NCBI RefSeq assembly: GCF_033115175.1 | Contig: NC_084835.1 | Span: 58,634,448 to 58,698,447 of the forward strand | Length of the DNA: 64,000 bases | DNA from: Lepus europaeus | Lineage: Eukaryota; Chordata; Mammalia; Lagomorpha; Leporidae | Direction: 5' to 3' | Part shown: one piece after another, positions 21,200 through 33,129 of the stretch | Numbering within the stretch: the stretch's first letter is position 1 | Layout: each line of letters starts with the position of its first letter | Made by a program: the position numbers and the translations under genes | Notes under the pieces: generated by a model | What the model saw: only the letters and a program-made list of their open reading frames with translations | Databases searched by the model: none | What the model was told of the DNA's origin: nothing

Positions 21200-22671
21200 C
21201 TGCTTGCGGGCGGGAAGGAGAATGAGGTCCGTTGGGGAAGAGTGGGGTGGGGCCCGCCGACTCTCTTTTTGGCTCTCAGACAGCGTCTCGTCCGCGCTAA
21301 AAAAGAAAAAAACTTTCGAAGGCTGACTTGCAGCCCCCTCCCCCCCTTAAACCAGGGATTTGTCAGTTTGTTCTGTAATTCTATCCACCCGTCTAGTGGT
21401 AGGGCTGAATTTTCTGTCGTGTTCCCATCCAACCTCGCCTGCTTCCTGAATTCGCTCCAGTGATGCACAGAGAGATGAGGAAACAGACCTCGTGAAAGAA
21501 GCAGCCGCGCCTTGGGGGAGATATGACAAAGCACATGTTAGAAAGCGAGAAATGAAAGTCAAAATCTGCGGCGCTGAATTCAGTTGCTGTATGCTACTCT
21601 TCAGTTTTGATTAATGACGGATCCACATTCACGTGTCAGGAACGAATGTCATCTGCATCACTTATGATAGCCTGTAGTAAACTGAAACGAAAATGAAGAA
21701 AATCCCAGCCGCAAAGTTGCTGACAAATCATCAACCGCTTGCCAGGGTAATCGGGGACAGGGACAGCAAATGAAACAAATGAATGCGCTGTAAATAAATC
21801 ATTGCATTGTATGCTGCTGCTTGAATTTAAATCCCTAGGAAGCATCAGAAAACAAAGGGCATTGATGCTGGTGCCATGAAGGAGCAGCCCAGTTTGTCTA
21901 GAAAACAAATGAGACAAATGGAACAGCAGGCGGGACAGGGCCACAAAGTCCAACCTTTCCTGTGCAATCCAGGTACCAGAGCCCGTCCGGAAATAGCTCT
22001 GCAGATCAGCTAACCCAGCACACACAGGAAACTGTGCCACACAGGAGGAACAGATCTTCAGCCACAAAAAACCTGGAAGGATAGGCAGGCTTAAATAGTT
22101 AGAAACACAGATGCTAAATTTGTTTTCCCTTTGATTTCCTTTACTCACGAAACATTTTTGAAATGCCAATAATAATCAATGAAGGAGAATCCTAAAATTG
22201 TATGTTTATTGGAAAGGGGCTTACGGCTAAAAAAATAGATTGAGATTGTCAATCAGTCCACAGAATGGTTTCCCACATATGTTTACTTATTTATTGAGGA
22301 TCCTAAAAGCCTTTGTAAATCCCAGTGTCTTACCAGTGTCTTCCCCAGGGACAAGCTATCTTTGCTTTAAGGGGCCTCTCCACAGTAAGGCAGACAACTC
22401 TCTTAACCAAAAGCATTTGAGAATCACCAGTTGCAAACAGCCAATTAGCAAGGCAGCGTGCACAGGAAGTTCCCAATCACTCCCTTAAGAAACAATGGTT
22501 GCCCAATCTCAGGTTTAATGGGAAGCCTGAACTGGATGCATTCCAGTTTCCAGTCCATATCATTAAGAAAGCTCTGCCCATTTAAGTCATCCATCTTTAG
22601 AAGCCACAATTTTTCTCCTCTCATTGCTTCAAAAATTGTATAGGTACAGTCTTAAAATGAGTAAGAATTTG
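21200..22671. other. VAPA upstream region, no gene recognised
   Basis: GC content falls off after 21240. A 177-codon open frame on the minus strand (21636-22169) has no ATG at its beginning (TTG) and no homology I recognise. No repeats recognised. Confidence 0.5.
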
Positions 22672-22681
22672 CATATCTAGT

Positions 22682-22983
22682 TTTTTTTTAAGATTTATTT
22701 ATTGAAAGTCAGAGTCACAGAAAAAGGCAGAGAGAGAGAGAGATCAAGATCTTCCATCTGCTGGTTTATTCCACAAATGACTGCAACAGCCAGAGCTGCA
22801 CTGATCCAAAGCCAGGAGTTTCTTCCAGGTCTCCCATGTGACTTGGGCCATCTTCTACTGCTATCCCAGGCCATAGCAGAGAGTTGGATTGGAAGTGGAG
22901 CAGCTGGGACTCGAACCAGCACCCATATGGGATGCCGGCACTGCAGGCAGCGTCTTCACCCACTATGCCACAGCGCCGGCCCC
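22682..22983 (-). mobile_element. CSINE, classic type
   Basis: Left end AAGATTTATTTATTGAAAGT, right end CCACAGCGCCGGCCCC. TSD CATATCTAGT at 22672-22681 and 22984-22993. Confidence 0.95.
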
Positions 22984-22993
22984 CATATCTAGT

Positions 22994-23464
22994 ATTCTAA
23001 CACAGGAAACATTTTGGAAATAAGCACACCCCCCACCTCATTACTTCTTTCAGGGCAAGACATTCACCATGACTCGGAGTCCTCCTGAGTCAGCTGCCTG
23101 CATCACACCGGGACCTAAGTGGTTTGTGCTTTGCTATTTATTACTGCCTTTCTTCTAGTAGCACAAAGAGCTTTACGGGCATCATCAGAGGCTACCTAGA
23201 ACAGCTCTATATAACAGTTGGCAAGTGTTACTTTTGTCGGTAGATATGGAAATGAACACACAAGTGAGAACTCCCATGTCAGTGGTAGGGTCAAATCATG
23301 AGGGAGGGAAAGTTGCCTAATTTTCCCCATTTGTGTGTTTTTGCTTTTCCCAAAGCCACGATAAAAAGACAGTCCACAGAGATGACAGCAACAACTATAA
23401 ATGGCTTATGTATGGTTTAATCTTCAGGTTAGGAATGGTGAAACTGGGGACCTAAGTTTCACTC
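22994..23464. other. Intergenic DNA, nothing recognised
   Basis: Single-copy-looking sequence with no repeat or coding signature. Confidence 0.5.
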
Positions 23465-23469
23465 TGTTT

Positions 23470-23478
<9 letters not shown>

Positions 23479-23505
<27 letters not shown>

Positions 23506-23830
23506 ACAGGCAGAGTGGATAGTGAGAGAGAGACAGAGAGAAAAGGTCTTCCTTTTGCCGTTGGTTCACCCTCCAATGGCCGCCGCGGTAGCGCGCTGCG
23601 GCCGGCGCACCGCGCTGCTCCGATGGCAGGAGCCAGGTGCTTATCCTGGTCTCCCATGGGGTGCAGGGCCCAAGCACTTGGGCCATCCTCCACTGCACTC
23701 CCTAGCCACAGCAGAGAGCTGGCCTGGAAGAGGGGCAACCGGGACAGGATCGGTGCCCCGACCGGGACTAGAACCCGGTGTGCCAGCGCCGCAAGGCGGA
23801 GGATTAGCCTAGTGAGCCGCGGCGCCGGCC
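23479..23830 (-). mobile_element. CSINE, young type, full length
   Basis: Long T-tract, GACAGGCAGAGTGGATAGTG, head GAGCCGCGGCGCCGGCC. TSD TGTTTGCTCTTTTT just left of the element and at 23831-23844. Confidence 0.96.
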
Positions 23831-23907
23831 TGTTTGCTCTTTTTTGACTGACTCATGCAGAATAGAAAGGCTGTTTGAGGTATTAGTTAAAAAAAATAGA
23901 TGCTCTT

Positions 23908-24228
23908 GGGGCTAGTGTTGTGGCACAGTGGATTAAGCTAAGCCACCACTTGAGACACTGGGATCCCATATTACAGTCCCATTTCAAGTCCCAGCTGCTC
24001 CACTTCCGATCCAACTTCCTGCTAATGTGCCTGGGAAAGCAACAGAAGGTAGCCCAAGTGCTTGGACCTCAGCCACTCATGTAGGAGACTAGGATGCAGT
24101 TTCTGGCTCCTGGTTTCAGCCTGGCACAGCCCTGGCTGTTGTGGCCATTTGAAGAGTGAATCAGCAATTGGAAAATTCTCTCTCTCTCTCCCTCTCTGTC
24201 TTTCAAATAAATCTTTTAAAAATATATA
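23908..24228 (+). mobile_element. CSINE, classic type
   Basis: Head GGGGCTAGTGTTGTGGCACA, tail TTTCAAATAAATCTTTTAAA. Confidence 0.9.
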
Positions 24229-24534
24229 TGCTGTAAAACATACATCTAACAATAACTTTTTCATGAGTTTAAGAGGTAAGAAGACCTTGAATATTATTCT
24301 AACCTGTTTGAATCACCAATAGAATTTACCTTTGGACAGGTTATTGCTTCTGTGTTCTGGTAAGATTAAAAAATAAAGTTCCCAGTACATACGGATCAAA
24401 GTATAGCCATCTTCTCCGTAGTCAAGTTAAACTTTACTATAGAAGTGCTCTATAATTATGAATTTGCTTATGAGCAAGTCTGAGTAATTCAATGCAGTAA
24501 ACATTTAAATGAGTATGATTTCAATAAATATTGA

Positions 24535-24823
24535 GGCAGTAAGGTATAGTCAGTAAAAGTACAGACTTTTGGGGCCAGCACTGTGGCGTAGCGGGTAAAA
24601 CCCCACCTACAGTGCCAGAATCCTATATGGGCGCCAGTTTAAGACCCAGCTGCTCCACCTCTGATCCAGCTCTCTGCTGTGGCCTGGGAAAGCAGTAGAA
24701 GATGGCCCAAGTCCTTAGGTCCCTGCTCCCACATGGGAAATCCGGAAGAAGCTCCTGGCACCTGACTTCGAATCAGCCCAGCTCTGGCTGTTGCGGCCAT
24801 TTGAGGAGTGAACCAGTGGATGG

Positions 24824-24874
<51 letters not shown>

Positions 24875-25140
24875 CTGCCTCTCTGTAATTCTATCTTTCA
24901 AGTAAAATTTACCTAAAAAAAAAAAAAAGTACAGACTTTGAATCTGAGCTGCTAGGTTCAAAGTCCTATTTTTCCACTGTGTGATTTTATCAACTTGCTT
25001 TCCTTCCCTGTACCTATTTTACATCTATAAAATGCGGATAGTAACACCTCTGTACTAGGTTTTTATGAGGATTAAATGACTTAAACAGAAAGAGCTTAGA
25101 CTAGCACCTGGTTCCAGCACAGTTAGCTTATCAATGTTGA
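24535..25140 (+). mobile_element. MIR, near full length, split by a CSINE
   Basis: The 5' tRNA-like part (GCAGTAAGGTATAGTCAGTA, 24535-24569) and the rest (ATAAAATGCGGATAGTAACA, TTTTATGAGGATTAAATGAC, 24927-25140) follow the sense MIR consensus. The CSINE at 24571-24925 interrupts it. Confidence 0.82.
24571..24925 (+). mobile_element. CSINE, classic type, inserted in a MIR
   Basis: Head GGGGCCAGCACTGTGGCGTA, a (CT)n microsatellite at 24828-24870, tail with A-tract. TSD AAAGTACAGACTTT on both sides (about 24556-24569 and 24926-24939). Confidence 0.94.
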
Positions 25141-25259
25141 TGTGAACTTACTGCTGTGCGCCTGGTCTGTGGCAGGAGTCAGGGACCAATGGTAGATGTG
25201 GTAGTTGCCCTGATATGCTCCCATTAAAGCAGAAGAGATGAACATAGACTAACTACACA

Positions 25260-25694
25260 ATCATCTTATTCTAACTGGGATATACATTAGGAACAAGAAG
25301 TCTAGGGTAGCAGGAGAGTGAGTAGCAAACTGACTCAAGGGTTTGAAGATGATCTCCAGGAAGCAACGAAAACTATATTCTAAGAACAATGGATGTTTCT
25401 GGCCAAGGGAACAGTATACATGCAGGTCAGGCTGGCCACGTGTGTGGCTCATTCTAAATGGCTAAAAAAGGGGGCCCTGTGCTACAGTGAAGAAACAGCA
25501 ATCAGGAGTAGAAGATGAAGCTGAAAAGCCAGTTTATGCAGATTGCTGTGAACCGTGTGGAGGATTGGGGTCTTTATAGTGAGAAAATATATCAGTGGAA
25601 TAAACAGTGGAATCGTACACACAATGTTTAAAAGATCTCCTTGATTACAAAGAGCAGGAGGGAATATAGAAGGCAATTGGCCTTACTGCAATAA
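25260..25694. other. Possible unassigned ancient interspersed repeat
   Basis: Features such as GGCCAAGGGAACAGTATACA, GAAGATGAAGCTGAAAAGCC and, beyond the inserted SINE, GTAGACAGAGGAGAGGG look like a familiar mammalian repeat, but I cannot assign the class. No coding frame. Confidence 0.35.
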
Positions 25695-26030
25695 ATTGGT
25701 TTTGTTTGTTTTTGACAGGCAGAGTTAGACAGAGAAAGAGAGACAGAGAGAAAGGTCTTCTTTTTTCCGTTGGTTCAGCCCCCAAGTGGCGCGTTGCGGC
25801 CAGCACACCGCGCTGATCCGAAGCCAGGAGCCAGGTGCTTCTCCTGGTCTCCCATGCGGGTGCAGGGCCCAAGCACTTGGCCCATCCTCCACTGCACTCC
25901 CAGGCCACAGCAGAGAGCTGGCCTGGAAGAGGGGCAACCAGGACAGAATCCGGCGCCCCAACCGGGACTAGAACCCGGTGTGCCGGCGCCGCAGGTGGAG
26001 GATTAGCCTAGTGAGCTGTGGCGCTGGCCA
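25695..26030 (-). mobile_element. CSINE, young type
   Basis: TTTTTGACAGGCAGAGTTAG at the left, head GTGAGCTGTGGCGCTGGC at the right. Perfect TSD TTACTGCAATAA at 25683-25694 and 26031-26042. Confidence 0.95.
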
Positions 26031-26042
26031 TTACTGCAATAA

Positions 26043-27610
26043 TTTAAAAGACAGAAGAAGGTACCTCAGAGGATGGTAGGTTGAGCTCAGGTAGACAGAG
26101 GAGAGGGAGAAAAACACAGACGGATTTCAGAGTTGTGGAGATAACGCTGCAGCAGCAAGGGGGGACTCCCCTCCTTCCAGCTTGTGCAGAGGCAGGGGCG
26201 GCAGCACCATTTATGGAGAGAAACAGCCCTGGGGGAGGATCGGACTCTGATGGTGGGCTGCAGGGGATCCAGGAGCCGGTTGGATGTAGGATGCCTCGGA
26301 GGCATTCACGGGAGATCATTGAGGAGGTGAGAGGATCTTCTGGTTGGAGCCCAAAAGAAGGCGCTCTGGGCTGAAAACGGAATCTCAGAGTTCTAGGTGT
26401 GTACGGTGTCAGAAGTCGTGACAACGAAGGCGATCACCTCCTGCAAACGGAGAAACAAACTGAACCTTATCCCAGTTCTTAGGAAGTCGCAACTTTGAAA
26501 AATCTCGTTACACAGAGCAAGTGGTGGCCATGGAAGGAGAGGAGAGGAAAATCAGAAAGACGTGGTAAATACTGCGGATGGCTCAGTTAGCACCATTGCA
26601 CCTCCTTCAGGGGTGCCTCTGTACTGCAGAAGCTGCCTACCTTGCAACTGGGATTCTGTGCATGAAACAGGTTCACCCAGTGAAATACCCTCATGGGACA
26701 CTTGGAATTAGAAGCGAGACAAGAGGCCATCGTTCTCTCCCTGCTTCTGACTGATTTCTGCTGGAGCAAGAGCACTGGGATGTAAGGTTTTCTCATCAGT
26801 ATTCTCGTGGCCACTTAGGAACTTCTTGGATACCAAGAGGCAGATAAAGCTATTGCAGGCTCTGCAGAAGCCAGGACACCAGGAGCCGTGGCCCCAGCTT
26901 CCACCTCCCTGGATCAAAATTAGGGGTGTGTCTTCCAGGCATCGGTTCCAGGACAGCCTCAGGTGACAGCAGTTCAGCCTTGTCCTGAGAGTCCCTCCTG
27001 GGGAGCCTAGTGCAGAGCTAGCCTGCTGACGGCAACAGTGAACACCTCATTCCCTTCGTGACATCACTTCCTGCGTATGTGAAAGCAGCACAGAGAGGGA
27101 GGCGTCAAGGACGGCAAAAGTGGATCAAGAAGGAGGTCAACAGTGTAGAAATCTGCTGACTTGTCCCACAAGGCCAGAACTGGAAAACATCCACCTGCAG
27201 AGTGACAGGGATGCTGAGGGTGAAAATGAGGGAAGCAAAGTCACTGCGTACAAAGAGCTCTTTCTAGAACAGATAAACACGATAGTGGCGAGTTAGCTGA
27301 AATGTGCAAAGTCAAGAAGAGCCACGGCGATGCCCCACTTCTGTTAGGGGGCTGTTTTGGTGTGCTTCTGGCAGCATATTTGTCAGACCTATGTGAAAAA
27401 TACAGATTCCAAGAGAAGGCAGATGGAAGCATCACCATGTAAAATCAAGGAAAAAGAAAGAAGATTCAGGAAAAAACTTATACTGAGAACTTTTCTTTGC
27501 GTAGCCATTTAAAGCAGTTGAAACTATAAGATTAGTAATGTTTATTTGTGAAAAATAACTTGAAGAATGCTTTCTTTATTGATTTGTTTCAGTATTGTAA
27601 GACATGAGCT
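26043..27610. other. Intergenic DNA, no gene recognised
   Basis: Moderate GC, no SINE and no identifiable exon. Minus-strand open frames at 26587-26917 show no family signature I can name. Confidence 0.45.
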
Positions 27611-27614
27611 TATT

Positions 27615-27893
27615 GGGGCTGGCATTCCGGCACAGCAGGTTAAGCTGCCACCTGCAACACCAACATCCCACAAGAGTGATGGTTCAAGTCCCAGCTGTTT
27701 CACTTCTGATCCAGCTCCCTGCTAATGTGCGTGGGAAAACAGCTGAAGATGGCCCAGGTCCTTGGGCCCTTGCACCCATGTGTGAGAGCTAGGTAGAATT
27801 CCAGGCTCCTTCTTGGCTTTGGTCTGGCCCAGTCCTGGCCATTACAGCCATTTGGGGAGTGACTCAGCAGATGAAAGATGCTTTCTCTCTCTC

Positions 27894-27927
<34 letters not shown>

Positions 27928-27990
27928 CCCTCCACCCCTGCTGTAAGTTTACCTTTCAGATAAAACAAATAAATCTTTTTAAACAAAATA
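27615..27990 (+). mobile_element. CSINE, classic type
   Basis: Head GGGGCTGGCATTCCGGCACA, long (CT)n at 27880-27926, tail CAAATAAATCTTTTTAAAC. Confidence 0.9.
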
Positions 27991-28304
27991 ACACATGTGT
28001 TTACTTTAACAAATGGCATAATCTGAAGGCATCTGAATATAAATCCTTCCTTCTTCCATCTCTCAATTTACAGTCCACTTAGGGTAATCAGTGCCCACTA
28101 CCAGGTTGTACATTATTCCCAAACTATCCACACCTGTAACAACATGGTTACTTGTTGTTGCTGTTTACAAGAATTCTAACATATTGCTATGGAATTGCTT
28201 TGTTTACCGATCAACTTATTACAGATATTTGACCAGGTCTGTTGGTATATACCTAACTCAGTCTTTTTTTTCCTTATTTATTTATTTATTTAAAAGACAG
28301 AGTT

Positions 28305-28628
28305 GGGCTGGCACTGTGGTAAAGCAGGTAAAGCTGCCTCCTGCAGTGCTGGCATCCCATATGGGTGCTGGTTTGAGTCCCGGTTGCTCCACTTCCATCC
28401 CAGCTCTCTGCTATGGCTTGGGAAAGCAGTGAAAGATGGCCCAAGTCGTTGGGCCCCTGTACCCACGTGGGAGACCTGCAAGCAGCTCCAGGCTGCTGGC
28501 TTCAGATTGGCCCAGCTCTGGCTGTTACAGCCATTTGGGGAGTGAGCCAGAGGAGAGGAGATCTCTCTCTCTGCCTCTCCCTCTCTCTGTCTATAACTCT
28601 GCCTCTCAAATAAATAATTTTTTAAAAA
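28305..28628 (+). mobile_element. CSINE, classic type, nested
   Basis: Head GGGCTGGCACTGTGGTAAAG, tail CAAATAAATAATTTTTTAAA. Inserted in the tail of an antisense copy. Confidence 0.9.
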
Positions 28629-28644
28629 GTACAACTTCCCACCC

Positions 28645-28750
28645 CTATGGATGAAAAAGATCTCTCTCTCTCTCTCTCCCTTTCCTCCCTCCCTCTGTAA
28701 CTCTGACTTCCAAATAAATACACCTTTGAAAATAAATAAATAAAAATAAA
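28645..28750 (+). mobile_element. CSINE 3' fragment, nested
   Basis: CT-rich block and TCCAAATAAATACACCTTTG tail with AAATA repeats, but no head. Adjacent to the nested copy at 28305. Confidence 0.75.
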
Positions 28751-28758
28751 AGAGTTAC

Positions 28759-28790
<32 letters not shown>

Positions 28791-29059
28791 AGGGAGAGAT
28801 GGGAGAAAGATCCATCTGTTGGTGGTCTAAAGGGACTTGGATAAGCCAAATCCAATGTGTAAAGTGTGGCAAGGAAAGGAAATGAAAATAATTACGGAAG
28901 AAGAGAAATGAGTGATTAACTTCAGAAAGAAGATATCTGACCATTTCAAAACAACAATGTTTTTTATGTGGGGAACATACACACATACACAGCAGGGAAT
29001 GCCTTGCTAAGAATTGCTGCTAGAGCAATCAGACTCTCTTCCTGCATACCTTTTTAATG

Positions 29060-29530
29060 TTGTCGTTCAGAATAAAATCAATTGATGTTCCAAAGAGAAT
29101 TATTTACAATATCCCAAAGGTGGAGCAACCCAAGTGCCCATCACAGGATGAACAAAAACCAAATGGGGTAAATACATATCACAGAATATTATTGAACCTT
29201 TGGAAATAACAGAAAGCTGTTACATGCTACAGAATGGGTGACCTTTGAGGGTATCATGCTAAGATAAGCTAGTCACAAAGAACAAATATTGCATTTATAT
29301 GAAGTACCTAGCATAGTCAAGCTCCTAGGGACAGAGAGTGCAATGGGGGTTGCCAGGGGCCGGAAGAGAAATGAAAGAGAAATTGCTCTTCAGTTTTGCA
29401 AGGTGAAAAGAGCTCTGTCGGTGGGGTGTACTACAATGAGAGTATATTTCACACTACTGAACTCTACACTTAACAATGATTAAGATGATCCGTTTTATGT
29501 TATCTGTGCTTTACCACAATTAAAAGATTT
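29060..29530 (+). mobile_element. L1M 3' end
   Basis: CCCAAAGGTGGAGCAACCCA, GGTTGCCAGGGGCCGGAAGA and GTGCTTTACCACAATTAAAA follow the ORF2 end and 3' UTR of old mammalian L1. No intact frame. Confidence 0.85.
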
Positions 29531-29744
29531 TTAAATTGAATGAGTAAAATGATAAATGTTATGTATATCTTAACACAATGAAAGGATAAAATCATCGGTT
29601 TGGTTTTGTTTGTCACAAATGGTTAATCATCTAATTCCCTGACAATACCTTTTCTATCTCCTTCCATCCTCAATAACTCCTATTATTTCACCTATCTTAG
29701 TGCTTTAAGCAACGCCTTAGGGATCAGGGGCCCACAGAGTTCTC

Positions 29745-29885
29745 AGATCTGGGGTCAACTCTAGCACGAAATGGGGATAACACAATTTTTATCCCACTAA
29801 CTTGTTGAGAACATTAAATGAGGTAATACAAGCACAGCCCTTGGCACTTATAAGTGTTTAATACGTGTTACTATATCTGACAATC
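29745..29885 (+). mobile_element. MIR fragment
   Basis: AAATGGGGATAACACAATTT, GAGAACATTAAATGAGGTAA and CTTGGCACTTATAAGTGTTT follow the sense MIR consensus. Confidence 0.78.
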
Positions 29886-30040
29886 TATTTCCTAATTGGT
29901 TATTCATACACATGAATGCCACTTTTTGTTTCCTTTGAAGAGGTAATGTTGCTTGGGAAAACTAGACACATAAATTTACCTGGAGTAAATAGTGCTCCAA
30001 AAAGAGAGTTGTCACCACTGGGGACTCAATGGCACATTTT

Positions 30041-30088
30041 TTAAAAAGACATTTATTTATTTATTTATTTATTTGAAAGTCAGAGTTA

Positions 30089-30120
<32 letters not shown>

Positions 30121-30322
30121 GAGAGAGAGAGGTCTTCCATCTGATGGTTCACTCACCAATTGGTCACAATGGCCGATCCGAAGCTAGGAGCCAGGAGCTT
30201 CCTCCAGGTCTCCCACGCAGGTGCAGGGGCCTAAGCACTTGGGCCATCTTCTACTGCTTTCCCAGGCCATAGCAGAGAGCTGGATTGGAAGTGGAACAGC
30301 CAGGACTCAAACTGGTGTCTAT
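30041..30322 (-). mobile_element. CSINE, classic type, 5'-truncated
   Basis: TTTATTTATTTATTTGAAAG at the left; the element stops at CTCAAACTGGTGTC without its head. TSD GCACATTTT at 30032-30040 and 30323-30331. Confidence 0.88.
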
Positions 30323-30344
30323 GCACATTTTAACAAATAGTTAT

Positions 30345-30680
30345 GGGGCCAGCACTGTGGTGCAGCAGATTAACACCCTGGTCTGAAGCGCTGGCATCCC
30401 ATATGGGCGCCGGTTCAAGACCCAGCTGCTCCACTTCCAATCCAACTCTCTGCTATGGCCTGGGAAAGCAATAGAAGATGGCCCAAGTCCTTGGGCCCCT
30501 GCACCCGTGTGGGAGACCCGGAAGAAGCTCCTGGCTCCTGGCTTCGGATCAGCACAGCTCTGGCCGTTGAGGCCAGTTGGGAAGTGAACCAGCGGATGGA
30601 AGACCTCTTTCTCTCTCTCTGCTTCTCCTCTCTCTGGCTCCAACTTTCAAATAAAATAAATAAATCTTAAAAAAAAAACT
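30345..30680 (+). mobile_element. CSINE, classic type
   Basis: Head GGGGCCAGCACTGTGGTGCA, tail AAATAAAATAAATAAATCTT. Confidence 0.93.
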
Positions 30681-30784
30681 ACATAAACTCTTTAACTCTT
30701 TAAACTCTGTTAAATCTGATGCTAATGCTGTAACATAAATATGGACTGCTATTTTGTTGGAATATTAAGTTCTTTTTTTTTTTT

Positions 30785-30985
30785 TTGGAATTAAAGTATC
30801 TGTTTATTTGGGTGCAAAAGAAATGTTGAAATCTGTGCCTAAGCTTCTCATAGGTGACATTGTCCATGAACTGTTTGAAGGCCTCTCATTTGCATGGATT
30901 TCAACATTTTCTGCACCCAAATAAATTTTTCTTTCAATCCTTTCCCATGAACTTTTTGAAGTACTTTCATATCTGCCAGGTATTA
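30785..30985. mobile_element. Mariner-type palindromic MITE
   Basis: About 200 bp forming a long imperfect inverted repeat: TTTATTTGGGTGCAAAAGAA near the left pairs with CTGCACCCAAATAAATTTTT near the right; the right end is CATGAACTTTTTGAAGTAC. The terminal TTCAAAAAGTTCATGG motif resembles mariner-derived elements (Hsmar2-like, from memory). Non-coding. Confidence 0.65.
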
Positions 30986-31125
30986 CACACACGCACTTTA
31001 CATTATCTCAGATCCCTTTAACTACTCAATTCAACATCCCCTTTTCTTTCGACAGACGAAGAAACCAGGACTCAAGAACATTGTATGACTTCCACCTGCA
31101 TGCAGTTATTAAGAGTTGGATGAGA

Positions 31126-31402
31126 GTCGGCACCACGGCTCACTAGGCTAATCCTTGGCCTGTGACGCCAGCACCCCTGGTTCTAGTTCCAGTTGGGGCG
31201 CCAGATTTTGTCCCGGTTGCTCCTCTTCCAGTCCAGCTCTCTGCTGTGGCCCAGGAAGGCAGTGGAGGATGGCTCAGGTGCTTGGGCCCTGCACCCCATG
31301 GGAGACCAGGAGAAGCACCTGGCTCCTGGCTTCAGATCAGCGTGGTGTGCCGGCTGTGGCGGCCATTTTGGGGGTGAACCAACGGAAGACCTTTCTCTCT
31401 GC
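31126..31402 (+). mobile_element. CSINE, young type, 3' end missing
   Basis: Head AGTCGGCACCACGGCTCACT through GGAAGACCTTTCTCTCTGCT; the CTGTCCACTCTGCCTGTC end and A-tract are absent and unrelated sequence follows. Confidence 0.88.
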
Positions 31403-31404
31403 TG

Positions 31405-32608
31405 TTCTGGAGATTCGCAGTCCAAGTCGGGAAGGGACATCTGGTGAAGCCAGGAGGTGGCATCACGGGAGCTTACGAGGAAGCAGGAGCCCACGGAGAG
31501 CCGGGAAGCAGAGCTATTAAGTTCTTGATTATTAAATTAAATATGATGAATACAGATATATAAATATAAATCCATTAGAGGATTAAATGTTAAAAGGGTT
31601 CATGATAAAATCATTAGAGGATCACTTTTTTATTGTACAAATGAATAAAGACTCACAATATTAAAAAGTTTTACTACCTGTTGAAATCTAACCAGTGCCA
31701 ACCAGGAATCTGGTTGAGTATGGAAATGACAAATTTGGTCACCACAACCAGAACATCTAGAGGGAGAGGAGTGGTGGGTCCAGGGGTCATGGAGTCGGTA
31801 GTCAAAGTCCATCCAGAGGTCAATCACTGGCTTAGAGAGTGAGTGCCATGAAACATGTCATGTTGATGACACCCTGCAATGGAGGAAGTATTCAACATTG
31901 CTAATATTCTCAGTAATTTATTTTGTACAATTTGTGTCAATTTGTGATATGTTTAAAGACATTGAAGCCAACTCTGAATTTTATTTTAATGCAATTGTAT
32001 GGCCAGGTCATGGAAACTTCTTGAAGAAATTCATTGAGCTGCTTCCTCAGATTGGGACTTTTTTCTTTGGAAATGCTCAGAGATTGAGTGAATCAGCATC
32101 AATGGCGTACAAGATGGTACATCTTTAAAAGAATGATTCAAACACTCGAACCATTGAAAAAACTCACACATTGTTTTTTTCAGATTCTGTCTATCTCCTC
32201 TCACCTCCCTTCAAATGACTGATTTGCCAGTGTCAGCACATGCTGACAAGGAGAAAATGTCACTCAAGCATAAGGACATGAACTCTAGAATTATAGCATC
32301 AGTCCCCTCCACTGGCCAGGAGTCACCTATCAGGGTTCCTTCAATATGCTCTCAATGGTTTGCTGTGAGTTGTGATCATGGCAAAAGTCAGCCCTCGGCA
32401 CCTGTCTCAGTTGAATGGACTGACCCCCTAGCCTGCCCTAGCTATATTTCCCCACCAAGAGAAGAAGATACAACTCAGACAAATACATTGAGCACACAGC
32501 AACAGCAACTACCATTATTCTTATTTTTAGCCTTGTCAAAGATCAACAGAATCATGGATTTTGAAGGACTGTAAAGCTGAATAATGGAAATGAAATCATA
32601 ATTCAATT
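31405..32608. other. Intergenic DNA, no gene recognised
   Basis: No repeat named with confidence. Plus-strand frames at 31898-32128 and 32215-32574 are uninterrupted but I recognise no protein family. Confidence 0.45.
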
Positions 32609-32611
32609 TGG

Positions 32612-32848
32612 TTCACCCCACAAACACCCAAGACTGGGAAAGGCTGAAGCCAGGAGCCAGGAGGAGCTTCTTCCGGGTCTCCCACATGGGCACAGGGGCC
32701 CAAACACTTGGGCCATCGTCTGCTGCCTTCCCAGGGCATAGCAGAGAGCTGGATCAGAAGTGGAGCAGCTGGGACTCACACTGGCGCCTTTATGGGATGC
32801 CAGTGCCGCAGGTAGCAGCTTTACCTGCTATGCCACAGCACCGCCCCC
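32612..32848 (-). mobile_element. CSINE, classic type, tail missing
   Basis: GAGCTTCTTCCGGGTCTCCC through the head CTATGCCACAGCACCGCCCC. The 3' tail (left) is absent. Confidence 0.88.
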
Positions 32849-33129
32849 TGAGACTTTTCTTTACTTTCAACAAATGTATTTATTTGCTCAATCATAATAT
32901 GCATTTAGTCTCAGAATTGCTAATCCATCCCCTCTGTGCAAAATAGATTTGCTTGATAGAGTATAACATTTATGAACAGCTATTTTTGTCTTTTGCTTTA
33001 TAGCACATAACCAAAACACTGTTTTCCCAAGATTTTGGTCAGTGCTTTTCTTTCCCACCCCTTTCACCATGATTATGCTATTTAGTTGTAATGCAATGGA
33101 ATTTCTTTGTTCTTTGTGTTCCCTTTGTC

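Larger units (their letters stand above)
28266..28830 (-). mobile_element. CSINE tail (antisense) split by other CSINE sequence
   Basis: Left piece 28266-28303 (TTTATTTATTTATTTAAAAG ACAGAG) and right piece about 28752-28830 (GAGTTACAGAGAGAG ... GATCCATCTGTTGGTGGTC) belong to one antisense copy, lacking its 5' half. Confidence 0.7.

Noticed and set aside
21636..22169. 177-codon minus-strand frame upstream of VAPA
   Set aside because: Begins with TTG and not ATG, no domain or repeat pattern recognised, and no splice or promoter evidence.
26587..26917. Minus-strand frames that faintly suggested a zinc-finger-like pseudogene
   Set aside because: No complete C2H2 pattern and no linker motif could be found.
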